In this document: positions 1 to 8,196 of the stretch, piece after piece | Layout: every line of letters begins with the position of its first letter | Numbering within the stretch: the stretch's first letter is position 1 | Source of the DNA: Baffinella frigidus | Taxonomy: Eukaryota; Cryptophyceae; Cryptomonadales; Baffinellaceae | Reading direction: 5' to 3' | DNA: 21,060 bases | Assembly: GCA_026770585.1 (NCBI GenBank) | Contig: MU646807.1 | Coordinates: forward strand, 1-21,060 | The notes under the pieces: generated by a model | Databases searched by the model: none | Told to the model about the DNA's origin: nothing | What the model saw: the letters and a program-made list of their open reading frames with translations, nothing else | Position numbers and translations under genes: made by a program

Positions 1-98
1 GGGTTTGGGGTTTGGGGTTTGGGGTTTGGGGTTTGGGGTTTGGGGTTTGGGGTTTGGGGTTTGGGGTTTGGGGGTTGGGGTTTGGGGTTTGGGGTATG
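1..98 (+). repeat. TTTGGGG heptamer tract
   Basis: About thirteen head-to-tail copies of TTTGGGG with almost no variation. This is a G-rich variant of the TTTAGGG telomere heptamer. The tract begins at the window edge, so its full length is unknown. It lacks the TTTAGGG consensus and is followed by unique DNA, so it is better read as an internal variant tract than as a chromosome end. Confidence 0.9.
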
Positions 99-167
99 GT
101 AAACCCCGGGGTAAGGCACTTCTCCATCAATGCCACGATCAATCCACCGATTGGCGCCTCACCATTT

Positions 168-310
168 GAATCTCGGAATAAGACAGAATCTGACCCGCTA
201 TCTTAGGCTTTCGAAGATCAAGATAAGGATGTATATGCCAATTTAGGCATAAATCCAAGGCTTAAAATAGCATAATGTGGACAGATACTGGTGTCTTCAG
301 AGATGAGATT
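168..310. mobile_element. Diverged family A MITE (copy A4)
   Basis: The left side AATCTCGGAATAAGACAG resembles the family A terminus. The right side ends in GAGATGAGATT, a weak inverted match. At about 143 bp the size fits the other A copies (141-148 bp). Assignment rests on size and one good terminus only. Confidence 0.35.
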
Positions 311-354
311 GATGGTTGGAGCAGCCTTGGTGAGCAGCAGCATGCACGATTCTC

Positions 355-495
355 ATCTCGGAATATAACTCAATCAGTTTCTTATCAATAAGAGGATGAA
401 CAGGAAAAATCAGTTTGGGCAAATTAAATTAAATTAAGCCTCCTAATTGAATGAATACCTTTAATTAGGGAACTGATTCAGTTATCTTTCGAGAT
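355..495. mobile_element. Family A MITE (copy A1)
   Basis: Inverted-repeat element of 141 bp. The left terminus begins ATCTCGGAATATAACT; the reverse complement of the right terminus begins ATCTCGAAAGATAACT, and the match continues for about 28 bp. The middle is AT-rich (AATTAAATTAAATTAAG). There is no open frame, so it is a non-autonomous DNA-transposon derivative. No clear target-site duplication was seen. Other copies lie at 1338-1483 and 14848-14995. Confidence 0.8.
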
Positions 496-588
496 GAATT
501 CGGTTCACTCTCGATGCAGCAGGGTCCCCAGAACATGCTCCGAGACAAATGATGTGAAAGATGATGTCTATGGGCTTGCAGGCTTTGA

Positions 589-724
589 ATCCGGAAAAAG
601 TTTTTTTCCTTCAGAATCTGGAGGGGAACAAAATCTACACAAAAGCTTTACTTTTACTGATATGACCCTACTGTGTAGCAATTTTTGTTGCCAGATTCTG
701 AAAGAAAAATACCTTTCTCCGGAT
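589..724. mobile_element. Fold-back element M
   Basis: Two arms of about 55-60 bp form an imperfect inverted repeat: ATCCGGAAAAAG at the left against ATCCGGAGAAAGG at the right. Both arms share CAGAATCTGG and an AACAAAA...CTACACA stretch. The spacer is about 20 bp. TGA stands on both outer sides and could be a 3-bp target duplication, which is weak evidence. Part of one arm (GTGTAGTAATTTTCGTTG) recurs at 759-776, suggesting a second broken copy. No coding capacity. Confidence 0.75.
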
Positions 725-1337
725 GACTTTGAGTCATGTTAGCAATAGTAAAGCATTTGTGTAGTAATTTTCGTTGGGCCAACTTTTCCCGGGCCGACGG
801 GCAACTTAGCCGACGAAAGTTGACGGTCCATCAATAATTATTCTAATGCTAAGGCGACGGACAACCTGTCCGATTTTGATTGTAAAATTGTGGAGGGGAT
901 TGACCTGCTGTCGGCAACGACCACTGGTCCGACAAAAACATGCCGATGAGCATGAGGAGCCCATACCTGGTTCAGGGCGTAGGGTTTAAAGTTGAGGTGT
1001 TTAGGGTTTGAACCTTGAACGTTAAGATCTAAACCAGACCCTTCAACGGACGCTTTCCAAAATTCACCTGTGCGAAGGCCTTGAGCCTTCCCACAGGTTT
1101 GGTCCATACTGTTACACTTTTCGAAAACTGAAAGAGGAATATGGAATAGTGTGGGGGGGGAACTGAGGACCCTTGACCATTTGAGGACCTCTTAGAAAGA
1201 TAACTGACCCAGTGTGCACTTTCATCGGAGGTTCGATAGAGGAATACCTTCGCAGGACCTGAGATGTAATGTGGCCGCCTAATCACTGGGTGGCGCTGAT
1301 TAGTGCAACTGAGTCAGTTATGTTCTCAGGCCACAAT
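725..1337. other. Gene-free stretch
   Basis: No exon-like reading frame was recognised. It holds a fragment of element M near 759-776 and a partial inverted pair around CAACTTT (780-786) and AAAGTTGACGG (817-827). The open frames here have no coding-like codon use. Confidence 0.5.
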
Positions 1338-1483
1338 TTCATCTCGGAAGATAACTGGATCAGTTCCTTTTCAATAGGAGTTGAATAGAAGAAATTAGTT
1401 AGGGCAAAATAAATTCAATTAGGCATCCTAATTAAATGAAAACGCCAATTAGGGAACTGATTCAGTTATCTTTCAAGATGAAA
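1338..1483. mobile_element. Family A MITE (copy A2)
   Basis: 146-bp element with inverted termini: TTTCATCTCGGAAGATAACT at the left, and TTTCATCTTGAAAGATAACT as the reverse complement of the right. It is about 80% alike to copy A1 over its whole length, including the interior CAATTAGG/CCTAATTAAATGAA stretch. A related half-terminus (AACTGAGTCAGTTATGTTCT) lies just upstream at 1307-1326. Confidence 0.8.
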
Positions 1484-1820
1484 GTCTGGGATCTTTGCAG
1501 GCAGGGGCGTGGTCCGGGTTTCATCCCTAAACGAAGATTTGTACCAAGAATTTTTCGGGCTTCAAAACATTCGTACTTTTAGGGCTTTGAGATATCTGAA
1601 TTTGTACCAACAATTGTTTACAAGGACAGTTCCCGAAGTTAAATCTATTCATGTCCGCGAAGAGGTTCACTCCTGTCCCCTCGATCATGCGAATGATAGA
1701 GGAGGATTTGATTTGAAGCAACCCTGGCATAACATTTACAATAGAGGACTTTAAAACCCATAATATGGCGTGTAAAACACTGATGATTGACTTTAGTACC
1801 AGCGTCGCGTCCCAACAAGT
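1484..1820. other. Gene-free stretch
   Basis: Open frames exist on both strands but none shows biased codons or a recognisable motif. The word AATTTGTACC, shared with several fold-back elements of this window, occurs near 1599-1608, and TTTGTACCAAGAATTT near 1538. Nothing else was seen. Confidence 0.4.
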
Positions 1821-1991
1821 GCTAGCACAAGGTAGATATAAGGTTACCTGGAAAAGGGGTTTCAAACTCCCATGTCGTGGCCGGTCCACTAAAATCATCT
1901 GAGCCATGATGAGGTGGATCCAAATCATCTGAGCCATGATGAGGTGGATCCAGACCAGTTGGTCGGCAATAAAGAGCTCTCTCTCTCTGCT
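1821..1991. repeat. Dispersed repeat C (copy C1)
   Basis: This segment is the inverted counterpart of 19492-19628. Shared landmarks in order are GGTAGATA, AAGG(T/C)TACCTGGAAA, TTCAAACTCCCATG, GGCCGGTCCA, GGATCCAGACCAGTTGGTCG, CAATAAAGA and a CTCTCTCTCT tract. C1 carries a 30-bp unit present twice in tandem (1893-1922 and 1923-1952, essentially identical) where C2 has it once. No terminal inverted repeat and no protein were recognised. Confidence 0.8.
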
Positions 1992-2100
1992 GACAGAACC
2001 TTTCCGAATTAGGGACAAAAAAATGGATCCAAGGCAGGCCCGCCCAGTACCAGCAATGCTTACTTTTCAAGTGTTTATTTTTTAAGTGTGCTGTGTATAA

Positions 2101-2239
2101 CCACTTTGCAGCGACCGAGGACCTTTTCGTCTTGAACTGAAGTTGAAATTCCGGTTAGGTTCCAGGGCAATGGATAAGATTCTAGAACAAATCATTTGAA
2201 TGGACTATATCCGTGAAGCCCCTAGCGACTGCTAAGTGG
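2101..2239. mobile_element. Family B MITE (copy B1)
   Basis: 139-bp element with termini CCACTTTGCAGCGACCG (left) and CCACTTAGCAGTCGC (reverse complement of the right). The interior carries GATTCTAGAACAAATCATTT and GGACTATATCCGTGAAG, which match the reverse strand of copies B2 and B3. B1 is therefore inserted in the opposite orientation to those two. No target duplication was evident. Confidence 0.8.
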
Positions 2240-2595
2240 CACACCGTCTGGTCTAAATCCCCTGAAATGGGCAAAATCGCAACCCGTAGGGACATAGGGA
2301 GGGTTCCTACGGATAAGGTAACGGGAAATGGCTTAAATCTGAGCAAAAGATCCCTTCGTTGCCCGCTGTGTGGGTCTCCCGGTTCTTATCCGGGGAACCC
2401 CATTTTTCTTTCATTTGATTGCAATTATTTTTTTACACAATTCGTTTTTACAAGTAATATTAAAGCATTTGTGAAGTACTTTTCATCGCCATCCAATAAA
2501 AGAAAAATATGTTTTCCCCGGATAAGTTGGGGCAGCACCCCCCTGCGAGGAGGCCGATGGTCGATAGGAAAAAGATAGACGGCCACATGGCCATC
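2240..2595. other. Gene-free stretch with short hairpin
   Basis: Nothing convincingly coding. CCGTAGG at 2284 and CCTACGG at 2306 form a 7-bp stem with a 15-base loop, related to the CCTACCGTAGG motif family. The + frame that starts at 2213 begins inside element B1 and has no family motif. Confidence 0.4.
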
Positions 2596-2743
2596 GCAGT
2601 CTCCACGCCGTTCCTGCTCAAGAGGGAACGAGAGAGCTCAAGAGAGGGAGGGCGGGAGGGAGAGAGGAAGAGAGAGGGAGACAGACCCTGCTCAAGAGAG
2701 AGAGAGAGAGAGACCGCCATGGCAGTCTCCACGCCGTTCCTGC
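2596..2743 (+). repeat. Purine-rich tract between 22-bp direct repeats
   Basis: A 22-bp word beginning GCAGTCTCCACGCCGTTCC is identical at 2596-2617 and 2722-2743. Between them lies an almost pure purine strand (about 2624-2714) of AG, GGGA and GAGA runs with a few CTC interruptions. Such polypurine tracts can form triplex DNA, which is general knowledge and not shown here. No gene is claimed. Confidence 0.7.
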
Positions 2744-2847
2744 CCGGAGTAGTCCTTTTTTTAAGTCTTTTTTGTTTTAAAAGTCGTAGGAGCGGGGCTC
2801 CTACCGTAGGCATTCCGTAGGCTGTAACTACCTCGCTGGCCATCGCT

Positions 2848-3145
2848 TTTCGCATTACTCGGGAGCAACGGCGTTGCTGCCCGATGCTCCACCCAAAAGG
2901 CCCTTGGAGCTATTTTGGGGCCCCGCCGCGCTGTCTTGCCCGCTATCTCCCAAAATACTGCCCCGCTTGTCCCGCGGGGCACGCCAAACGCTTCGCCGGC
3001 TTCGCCTCGCCGCGGGGACCATTTCGTCGCTGCCTGGGCCGCCCCAGGCAGCGGGGGGCGTCTTCCCCCCCTTCTCACCCCCCGGTCTTGGTGGACTACC
3101 AGGAGGGGGACGCTCCACACCTTTCGCATTACTCGGGAGCAACGG
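2848..3145. repeat. GC-rich segment bounded by 24-bp direct repeats
   Basis: The 24-bp word TTTCGCATTACTCGGGAGCA (plus ACGG) is identical at 2848-2871 and 3122-3145. The roughly 250 bp between is much richer in G+C than its surroundings. Inverted GATGCTCCAC (from 2882) and GTGGAGCATC (from 3147) lie just inside the first repeat and just outside the second. The overlapping open frames on both strands are a by-product of few stop codons in GC-rich DNA. Origin unknown; it could be a captured insertion with a long duplication. Confidence 0.6.
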
Positions 3146-3160
3146 TGTGGAGCATCAGGC

Positions 3161-3253
3161 TACACCTGTAGGGACAGGCCCCGGTAGGACCCCACGGCCT
3201 GTCCTTACGGCATTGCCTACCGTAGGGTCCTATGGTTGCCTGTCCCTACGGCG
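3161..3253. repeat. CCTACCGTAGG hairpin repeat (family G, copy 1)
   Basis: The two ends pair: CCTGTAGGGACAGG at the left with CCTGTCCCTACGG at the right, and GGTAGGACC with GGGTCC further in. The right half (CCTACCGTAGGGTCCTA, GTTGCCTGTCCCTACGGC) is the unit found in tandem at 14386-14475. It is a short palindromic dispersed repeat with no coding capacity. Confidence 0.65.
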
Positions 3254-3267
3254 ATGTGGTGATGTCA

Positions 3268-3452
3268 TCTCTCTTCAGAAGGGTGCAGGGTTTAGGGTTT
3301 GGGGTTTGGGGTTTGAGGTTTAGGGTTTGGGGTTTGGGGTTTGGGGTTTGAGGTTTAGGGTTTGGGGTTTGGGGTTGAGGATTGAGGGTATAGGGTTTGG
3401 GGTTTGGGGTTAGGAGGCTGCGCGGTTTTGCGTTACTCTCCCTTCAGAAGGG
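3268..3452 (+). repeat. Telomere-like tract between 16-bp direct repeats
   Basis: From about 3285 to 3415 the + strand is made of TTTAGGG, TTTGGGG and TTTGAGG heptamers. The tract is bracketed by TCTCTCTTCAGAAGGG at 3268-3283 and TCTCCCTTCAGAAGGG at 3437-3452 (15 of 16 identical), like a target duplication around an insertion. Confidence 0.75.
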
Positions 3453-4082
3453 ATAGAAGAGCACCCTGTTCCGTCGGAACCCTGTTCCATCAACAACGTG
3501 CAACGCACTGCAACGCACGCAGAAGTTCCATGGCAACGTTTCGGATTGGCGGTACAGAATGAGCGTGTCCACGCAAGTGGGATCAAGACTTCTCGCGCGG
3601 TTCTAGTACAGATGACTAGAATGAATTTGAGGTGAATTTGCACGTGCGTCCAAGCGTGGAGATATGGCAGAGAACTGTCCGCATCAACCTTTGTTGAGTT
3701 CCTGACTCGAAACTGGTCATTCTGATTGAAAATGGCTCGAATGGGTGGGCGTGCTGATTCCGGCGTCAACCCAATTACGGCATACCGTACGGTGATCTTC
3801 TAGATTGCGCCGAAATCTAAAATCATTTCGGGTTCGCTCGGAATTTTCTGGGACCAGGAACGCAAACCATGCCCGTTTTATGACATTTGAGGGGTGCGTG
3901 CTGCTATCTTGTCATAAAACGTCTCTTCCCGATCCCCCGATCCAAAATCCGCGCGAGAAAAAAAATCTAAAATACTAGAATTCAAATCTATTTGAGATTT
4001 TAGACATCTAAAATACTGTATGCAACACGGTGGGGTGTTACCAAACGCCGTAACTACGTTGACGTCGGAATCAGATTGCCCA
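3453..4082. other. Gene-free stretch with 12-bp hairpin
   Basis: A perfect 12-bp inverted repeat, CGTTTTATGACA at 3874-3885 and TGTCATAAAACG at 3910-3921, encloses a 24-base loop. Further on, ATCTAAAATACT occurs twice (3966-3977 and 4007-4018) around an AAATCT/AGATTT pair. A 119-codon frame on the minus strand (3410-3769) has no recognisable motif, no spliced context and runs into the telomere-like tract, so it is not called a gene. Confidence 0.5.
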
Positions 4083-4222
4083 CCACTCGGTGGGCTACGA
4101 AGATTTTGTTGACCCTGGATTCCGGGGTGTTACGTGACCAATTTGCCTCAGAAGATCCTTCAAGTCAATTATCTCTGGGTAAGTTGACTGTTGACGAAAG
4201 GTCCGTAGTCCCCCGGCGTGTG
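4083..4222. mobile_element. Family D MITE (copy D1)
   Basis: Termini: CCACTCGGTGGGCTACGAAG at the left; CACACGCCGGGGGACTACGG as the reverse complement of the right. Interior TTACGTGACCAAATTTG-like sequence is shared, inverted, with copy D2 at 8077-8188. The element lies in the intron that follows the donor at 4243-4250 of the minus-strand gene described below, so it appears to be an intronic insertion. Confidence 0.7.
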
Positions 4223-4250
4223 GCCTCGGTGGCCCCGGAGGGGTACTCAC

Positions 4251-5114
4251 GCAGAGAACATGCACGTGCGATAGCTGACATCCTTGTCGCAAAAGATCTC
4301 GAGTCTCTCTGCGAGCAGCTTCCCCTCGGGCCGCCCCTTCAAGTGTGTCACGGCCTGCATTAGGGCTTTCAGGTTTGGGGTGTGGGGTTCAGGGTGCAGG
4401 TTGCAGGGTTTGGAGTTGGGGTTCGGTTTTTAGGATTCAGGGTGCAGGGTGTAAGCTTTAGGGTTTAGAATTCTGCCCGTGGGGCACCAAAGCCGCACTT
4501 ACCGATGAGCTGCAGACACTCGCACCCCTGAACCCTGAACCCTAAACCCTGACCCTGAATCCCAACCCCCAGCACCGTTCAACTCAGACGCAGCACTCGC
4601 AATGCAATGTGATTTTTAACGTTGTGCACAACGTTATCGTTGCAGGGTATTCGCCCGCAATGTGGTAACGTTCTGCCAGTAATGTGGTGACGTATTGGGC
4701 AGGATTGGATCGGCGGTGATGACACCCTGAAGCAGGAGAAGAAACACCTTCAATGTTTTCGTAGCAGCGTCACAGCGGTGCTCGCTGCGCCCCGAAAGCC
4801 ATATCAGAACTTCGAAGAGGCACCATCATCCCCGTGCAACCCACTTTAGACGTGATGGAGGTCAATCAAAAGTTGACGTCAAGGCAAGTTCCACGAAATC
4901 CGTGGAAGTCGGCATAAGTTGACTCGACGGTGAGGGTGCGATGACTTTTGCGATTGTCCCCCCTCAGGTCTAGCGTAGACCACCCCCCGCACCTGCTTGA
5001 GCTTCACGAAGTCGCCGATGGATCCGTTGGAGTTGCGAGTGGGATACATCTCGTCGTGGGTCTGGCAGAGCTTCTGGAGAACGGTGTCGTCGTTTGCCAG
5101 GCTCGCGATCTCAC
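4251..5114 (-). CDS. Unrecognised spliced gene, two internal exons
   Basis: Two exon-like blocks on the minus strand. The first, 5114 to 4993 (122 bp), has acceptor GGGCAG before it and donor CAG|GTGCGG after it. It reads with two leading bases and then EIASLANDDTVLQKLCQ, DEMYPTR and GSIGDFVKLKQ. The second, 4354 to 4251 (104 bp), has acceptor AATGCAG and a strong donor GTGAGTAC. It reads VTHLKGRPEGKLLAERLEIF and continues to CMFS. The first ends in phase 0 and the second opens in phase 0. In both, third codon positions are strongly G/C, unlike the neighbouring repeats. Between them lie telomere-like tracts and a possible extra short exon before the donor GTAAGT near 4498-4503. Upstream and downstream exons were not found. 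I do not recognise the protein. Confidence 0.45.
4363..4470 (+). repeat. Degenerate telomere-like tract, G-rich on +
   Basis: Irregular GGGTTTGGGG, CAGGGTGCAGG and TTTAGGG words. The tract sits in the putative intron of the minus-strand gene at 4251-5114 and ends before TTCTGCCCGTGGGGC. Confidence 0.7.
4527..4572 (-). repeat. Telomere-like tract in opposite orientation
   Basis: CCCTGAACCCTAAACCC words on the + strand, opposite to the G-rich tract about 60 bp to its left. The pair therefore forms an inverted arrangement of telomere-like DNA around 4471-4526. On the minus strand this tract is followed by GAGTGTCTGCAGCTCATCG and a consensus donor GTAAGT. Confidence 0.7.
4573..4992. other. Probable intron, no feature recognised
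   Basis: This lies between the two exon-like blocks of the minus-strand gene. AACGTTGTGCACAACGTT at 4619-4636 is a perfect 18-bp palindrome. AGTTGAC words recur at 4870-4922 (AAAGTTGACGTC, ATAAGTTGACTCG). No coding block was found here. Confidence 0.4.
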
Positions 5115-5356
5115 CTGCCCGAGCACGACCACTGTCTCAACCACCACCAACCCGTACCAGCTTTTACCGGGTCCTTGCAAGACCCAAGAATTATTTCATT
5201 TTTTTTATTTATTCGCAGGACCCTACGGTAGGAAACCCTAGGGACCTTGAATTACTGACGGGAGATACCGATGAGATCTCGTCGGTTTAGCTGAAATTTA
5301 CTACAGTACCCGACCCGGTTATAAGCTGCTACAGGTCGCTGGTGGAACATCAGCCA

Positions 5357-5528
5357 GGAAGGGCAACGGCTCCAAGGGTGCAGGGCGGCGAAATAGCCCA
5401 GTATCCTCAAGTCTACATAAATGACTTATGTTCTCCTCCTGAGGCGGGCTCGTCCCGAGATTGTCCTCAGAGCGAGCCCGTCCTGTGCCCTTGGAGCCAT
5501 TCACCACCCTATGCCCTTGGAGCCATTG
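5357..5528. mobile_element. Fold-back element H
   Basis: GGGCAACGGCTCCAAGGG at the left pairs with CCCTTGGAGCCATTGCC at the right end. The right terminus is duplicated in tandem with a 26-bp period (TGCCCTTGGAGCCATT at 5486 and 5512). Inside, GGGCTCG and CGAGCCC form a further stem, and CCTGAGGCGGGCTCGTCC resembles the GGCGGGCCCGT units at 19377-19485. No protein is encoded. Confidence 0.55.
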
Positions 5529-5689
5529 CCGATGAGGAGGTAACCACACCGCTGCCGAGCGAGGACGGGACACAAGTTTAATTTTTTTTTAAACTTTTAC
5601 CTGAATCCTGAAGGAAATAGACCTTCAACATGAAAAAGCTCAGACCGGATTTCCGGCCTCAGCTTTTATTCGTGTGCTTAGTTGGTTCG

Positions 5690-5918
5690 ACAGCAGCAGG
5701 CCGAAAGTTCGTTCAGCTATTTCAACCAGGGCCCTCTACGCTGCTCTGCCCGAGAGGTTGCACGCACCAATGGAGTGAAGGTCGTGACTGGCGAAAACGG
5801 GCCCATACGACAGGAGCGAAACACGCCCCAGCCAGTCCAGAACCTGCAGCAGGGCGAAAGTCAACAGCTCAATGACTTTCAAGTTGCGCGTGAGACTTGC
5901 AGGCTCGTCCGACACAGT
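5690..5918. other. Coding-like segment, strand ambiguous
   Basis: Open on both strands. The + frame reads QAESSFSYFNQ, then SAREVARTNGVKVVTGENGP, and ends QQLNDFQ after an acceptor-like TCGACAGCAG. The minus frame reads SDEPASLTRNLKVIELLTF and ends FALLQ before CAG|GTTCTG. Both have fairly G/C-biased third positions and neither matches a family I know, so this may be an exon on one strand. Element B2 abuts its right side. Confidence 0.25.
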
Positions 5919-6056
5919 CACTTAGCAGCCACCGGGGTCTTCACGGATGCAGTCCATCTAAACCATTTGTACTAGAATCTTATCCATTGCTAAGGATTCC
6001 AACCGGAATTTCCCTCGACAACCCGGGGGGAAATATCTTCGGTCGCTGCTAAGTGG
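5919..6056. mobile_element. Family B MITE (copy B2)
   Basis: 138 bp, with CACTTAGCAGCCACCG at the left and CCACTTAGCAGCGACCG as the reverse complement of the right. The interior CTTCACGGATGCAGTCCAT and ATTTGTACTAGAATCT match B3 closely and B1 in reverse. No open frame and no obvious target duplication. Confidence 0.85.
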
Positions 6057-6356
6057 CTTGATGGAAGGAGAGGGGCTTTGGCCTGTCCCGAGAGACTCGA
6101 GTTGGAGACAGGTCTGGGGTGCCAGGGTGCGGGGCTGGAGCCAGGGGTTTTCGGGAACAGCCCCGCCGGCAGGAACAGCCCCGCCGGCAGGCTCGTGAGC
6201 GGACGCCGAAGCCAGACGGTCGGTCGTGACTGCCTTGCGTGTTCCAGCTCGTCGTCAGCCAGGTGCCGTGCCCCGGCCGTCAGAACCACCGTGGAACAAC
6301 CGTGTGAGGAGCAGGAACCGGCTTTCTGTATCCAGTTTGGAATGGTGATGCTTATT
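6057..6356. other. GC-rich stretch with 18-bp tandem pair
   Basis: GGAACAGCCCCGCCGGCA is repeated twice in tandem (6154-6189). A minus-strand frame here contains VVLTAGARHLADDELEHARQ with reasonable codons but no bordering splice evidence, so it is left as uncertain. Confidence 0.35.
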
Positions 6357-6402
6357 CTTTAGGGTTGAGGATTAAGATTTAAGGGTTGAGGGTTTGACAC
6401 CT
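6357..6402 (+). repeat. Short telomere-like tract
   Basis: TTTAGGGTTGAGG, TTTAAGGG and TTGAGGGTTT words, G-rich on the + strand. Similar traces (GGGGTTTGGGG) recur at 6479-6494 and 6650-6668. CAACCATTCATTGGTTG (6504-6520) is a small hairpin. Confidence 0.55.
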
Positions 6403-6737
6403 CGGCACCCATGGGGTGTAAGAACTGAAAGTTCCCCGGCGCAGATTGTACGTCGCGGATGGCCCTCTTTATCTGCCTTGGGGTTTGGGGGTTTTATCCG
6501 GGGCAACCATTCATTGGTTGGTTTTGAGCTCAAAATCGCCTGATGGAGGTACCCTTTCTACACAAATTATATAGTTCCCTCCAGGATTCAGCCCTAACCG
6601 TCGCGGTATTCCGTGGGAATCATAATTCATGCCAGACCAAATGAAGCTCGGGGTTTGGGGTTGAGGGCTTAGTTGGGGGAGGGGCATGTCAAAACGTTTT
6701 CTGACGGAGGGCCATCAGGTGAGTGGAGAAAGGTGGC

Positions 6738-6792
6738 TCAACACTGAACCCTAAACACTAAATACTCAACGCTGAACACTCAACACTGAATT
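6738..6792 (-). repeat. Degenerate telomere-like tract, C-rich on +
   Basis: ACTGAACCCTAAACACTAAA and CAACACTGAA words, a decayed CCCTAAA series. It lies among G-rich tracts and is one of the few C-rich tracts left of 8 kb. Confidence 0.6.
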
Positions 6793-7254
6793 GGGAGTGA
6801 CCGGGCTCTCCACGCAGCGGGCTACGAAGGAAAACTATAGCCGAATCTAAGGCAAATTCCGTTACATGATCCGTAGGAACCCCCCTATGTCCCAACGCTG
6901 TTGCCTACCATGAGGTGGCATGTCTTATCGCGTATGGGTTATTCACGAAATCCTTTCGAAGTCCGTTGTGTGGATTAGAGCAGCTTCGCGTCCGGTATTC
7001 ATTACGGTAGGCCGCAGGGCTCCTACGCTGGCGTCCAACTCGAGGCTGGAAGAGGTTTTTTTTTAATGTGGGGCTGTTCAATTTAGTGTCCGTCACGGGC
7101 AGGCTGGGTCACATATCTGGGGAAATTCCCGCAGCTACGTGACCAAACGCCCCTATTTGTGTGAAAATGACTACACACCTCTCTGGTTTTCACTTGTAAA
7201 AGAATCCCTCTTTCAGAATAGTCACATTTCTAGCCTCGAGTGGTAGGAGCCCCA
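6793..7254. other. Gene-free stretch with decayed D-like end
   Basis: GCGGGCTACGAAGG at 6818-6831, followed by GAATCTAAGGCAAATTCC, resembles one terminus and interior of family D but no matching second terminus was found. CCGTAGGAACC and GGTAGGCCGC words of the CCTACCGTAGG type occur at 6870-7020. No gene was recognised. Confidence 0.35.
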
Positions 7255-7427
7255 ACACGCAAGATTCTTGGACTGGCCTCGCCATCTGATCACCCCCCAT
7301 GGGAAATTTCCAGGTCCCTAGGAAGTTCCTACCGTAGGGTCTAGGAATGTTCACTTTTGGACTTTGGAAGATAGCTGATTTCGGCTGTTTCCCTCTTGAG
7401 CCAGCCAGTCATGCAATCTTGCGTGGC
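7255..7427. mobile_element. Inverted-repeat element N
   Basis: ACACGCAAGATTCTTGGACT and then GGCCTC at the left pair with the right end, whose reverse complement starts GCCACGCAAGATTGCATGAC and then TGGCTGGCTC. The element is about 173 bp. A CCTACCGTAGGGTCTAGGAA word lies in its centre. No other copy was seen in the window. Confidence 0.65.
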
Positions 7428-7544
7428 AGCTGTTCGTGCTTCAACACTACCAAAATCTCTACCATTCCTCTCTCAGCATGGCGATGAGGGTTTCGAACCC
7501 TGCCGCGTGGTTCGGCGAAAGGCCTTCGCGTAGGGGGTTGGTGT

Positions 7545-7662
7545 TTCGGGGTTACGGTTTCGGGTTTCGGGTTTCGGGTTTCGAGTTAAGGGTTTGGGGT
7601 TTGGGGCGTAGGGTTTAGGATTGATGGTTCAGGGTTTAACGTTTCGGGTTTCGGGTAAAGAG
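7545..7662 (+). repeat. Telomere-like tract with TTTCGGG variants
   Basis: GGTTTCGGGTTTCGGGTTTC, followed by TTTGGGG and TTTAGG words. The TTTCGGG variant block is homogeneous. The same variant appears on the opposite strand as CCCGAAA at 15617-15665. Confidence 0.75.
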
Positions 7663-7675
7663 GAATGAGGGTGTA

Positions 7676-7740
7676 GGGTGCAACCGTTTTGAGGTCAGGG
7701 TGTAACCGTTTCGAGGTTAGGGTGTAACCGTTTTGAGCGC
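7676..7740 (+). repeat. 22-bp tandem repeat, three copies
   Basis: Units start at 7676, 7698 and 7720 with a 22-bp period (GGGTGTAACCGTTTCGAGGT and close variants). The third copy breaks into a GCGCGCGCG run. Confidence 0.8.
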
Positions 7741-7941
7741 GCGCGTGGCGCACGCCGACACTGCCTCACTCCGCGAACGATAGTCGCTCAACTGCACCTG
7801 TTCCGCACAAACGTTTTGATTCCTCTCGATGCAGGTCCTCCTAGGTAGGCCCTTGAGCGTTGAGTTGAGTGATACAAAAGGCAATGGTCCTAGATGAAAC
7901 GAGCCCACCTCGGAACTGTTCCAGAGCGTCTCACACCTCCA
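7741..7941. other. No feature recognised
   Basis: A minus-strand frame crosses this stretch and contains possible exon borders (CCTAG|GAGGACCTGC and GGAACAG|GTGCAG), but the enclosed codons are few and no motif is visible. No gene is called. Confidence 0.25.
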
Positions 7942-8084
7942 CGCCACTTAGTAGCCACCGAGGGCTTCACGGATACAGTCCATAGAAACGATTTGTACTA
8001 GAATCTGATCCATTGCCCTAGAACCTAACCAGAATCTCACCTTGAATTCAAGATAAAAAGGAACTCGGCCGCTGCTGAGTGGCG
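7942..8084. mobile_element. Family B MITE (copy B3)
   Basis: Termini: CGCCACTTAGTAGCCACCG at the left; CGCCACTCAGCAGCGGCCG as the reverse complement of the right. The interior shares GATTTGTACTAGAATCT and GATCCATTGCC with B2. Its right terminus GAGTGGCG overlaps the left terminus of the neighbouring D2 element. Confidence 0.85.
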
Positions 8085-8188
8085 GTGGACTACGGACCTT
8101 TCATCAAAAGACAGGATTTTCAAATACAAATTTGGTCACGTTACCGCTAAATCTAGGGTTTCCGAAACCTTCGTAGCCCACCGAGTGG
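8077..8188. mobile_element. Family D MITE (copy D2)
   Basis: Termini: GAGTGGCGGTGGACTACGG at the left; CCACTCGGTGGGCTACGAAG as the reverse complement of the right. The interior TTTGGTCACGTTACCGCTAA matches the reverse strand of D1. At 112 bp it is shorter than D1 (140 bp). It shares 8 bp with the end of B3, so the two are abutted or nested. Confidence 0.75.
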
Positions 8189-8196
8189 TTTTAACT

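Noticed and set aside
1-98. True chromosome end
   Set aside because: The unit is TTTGGGG only, unique DNA follows immediately, and similar tracts are internal throughout the window.
2460-3323. Overlapping 95-149-codon frames on both strands
   Set aside because: They cross purine-rich and GC-rich repeats with few stop codons; composition explains them.
3410-3769. 119-codon minus-strand frame
   Set aside because: No motif, no splice context, and a length expected by chance in a window of this size; it ends in the telomere-like tract.
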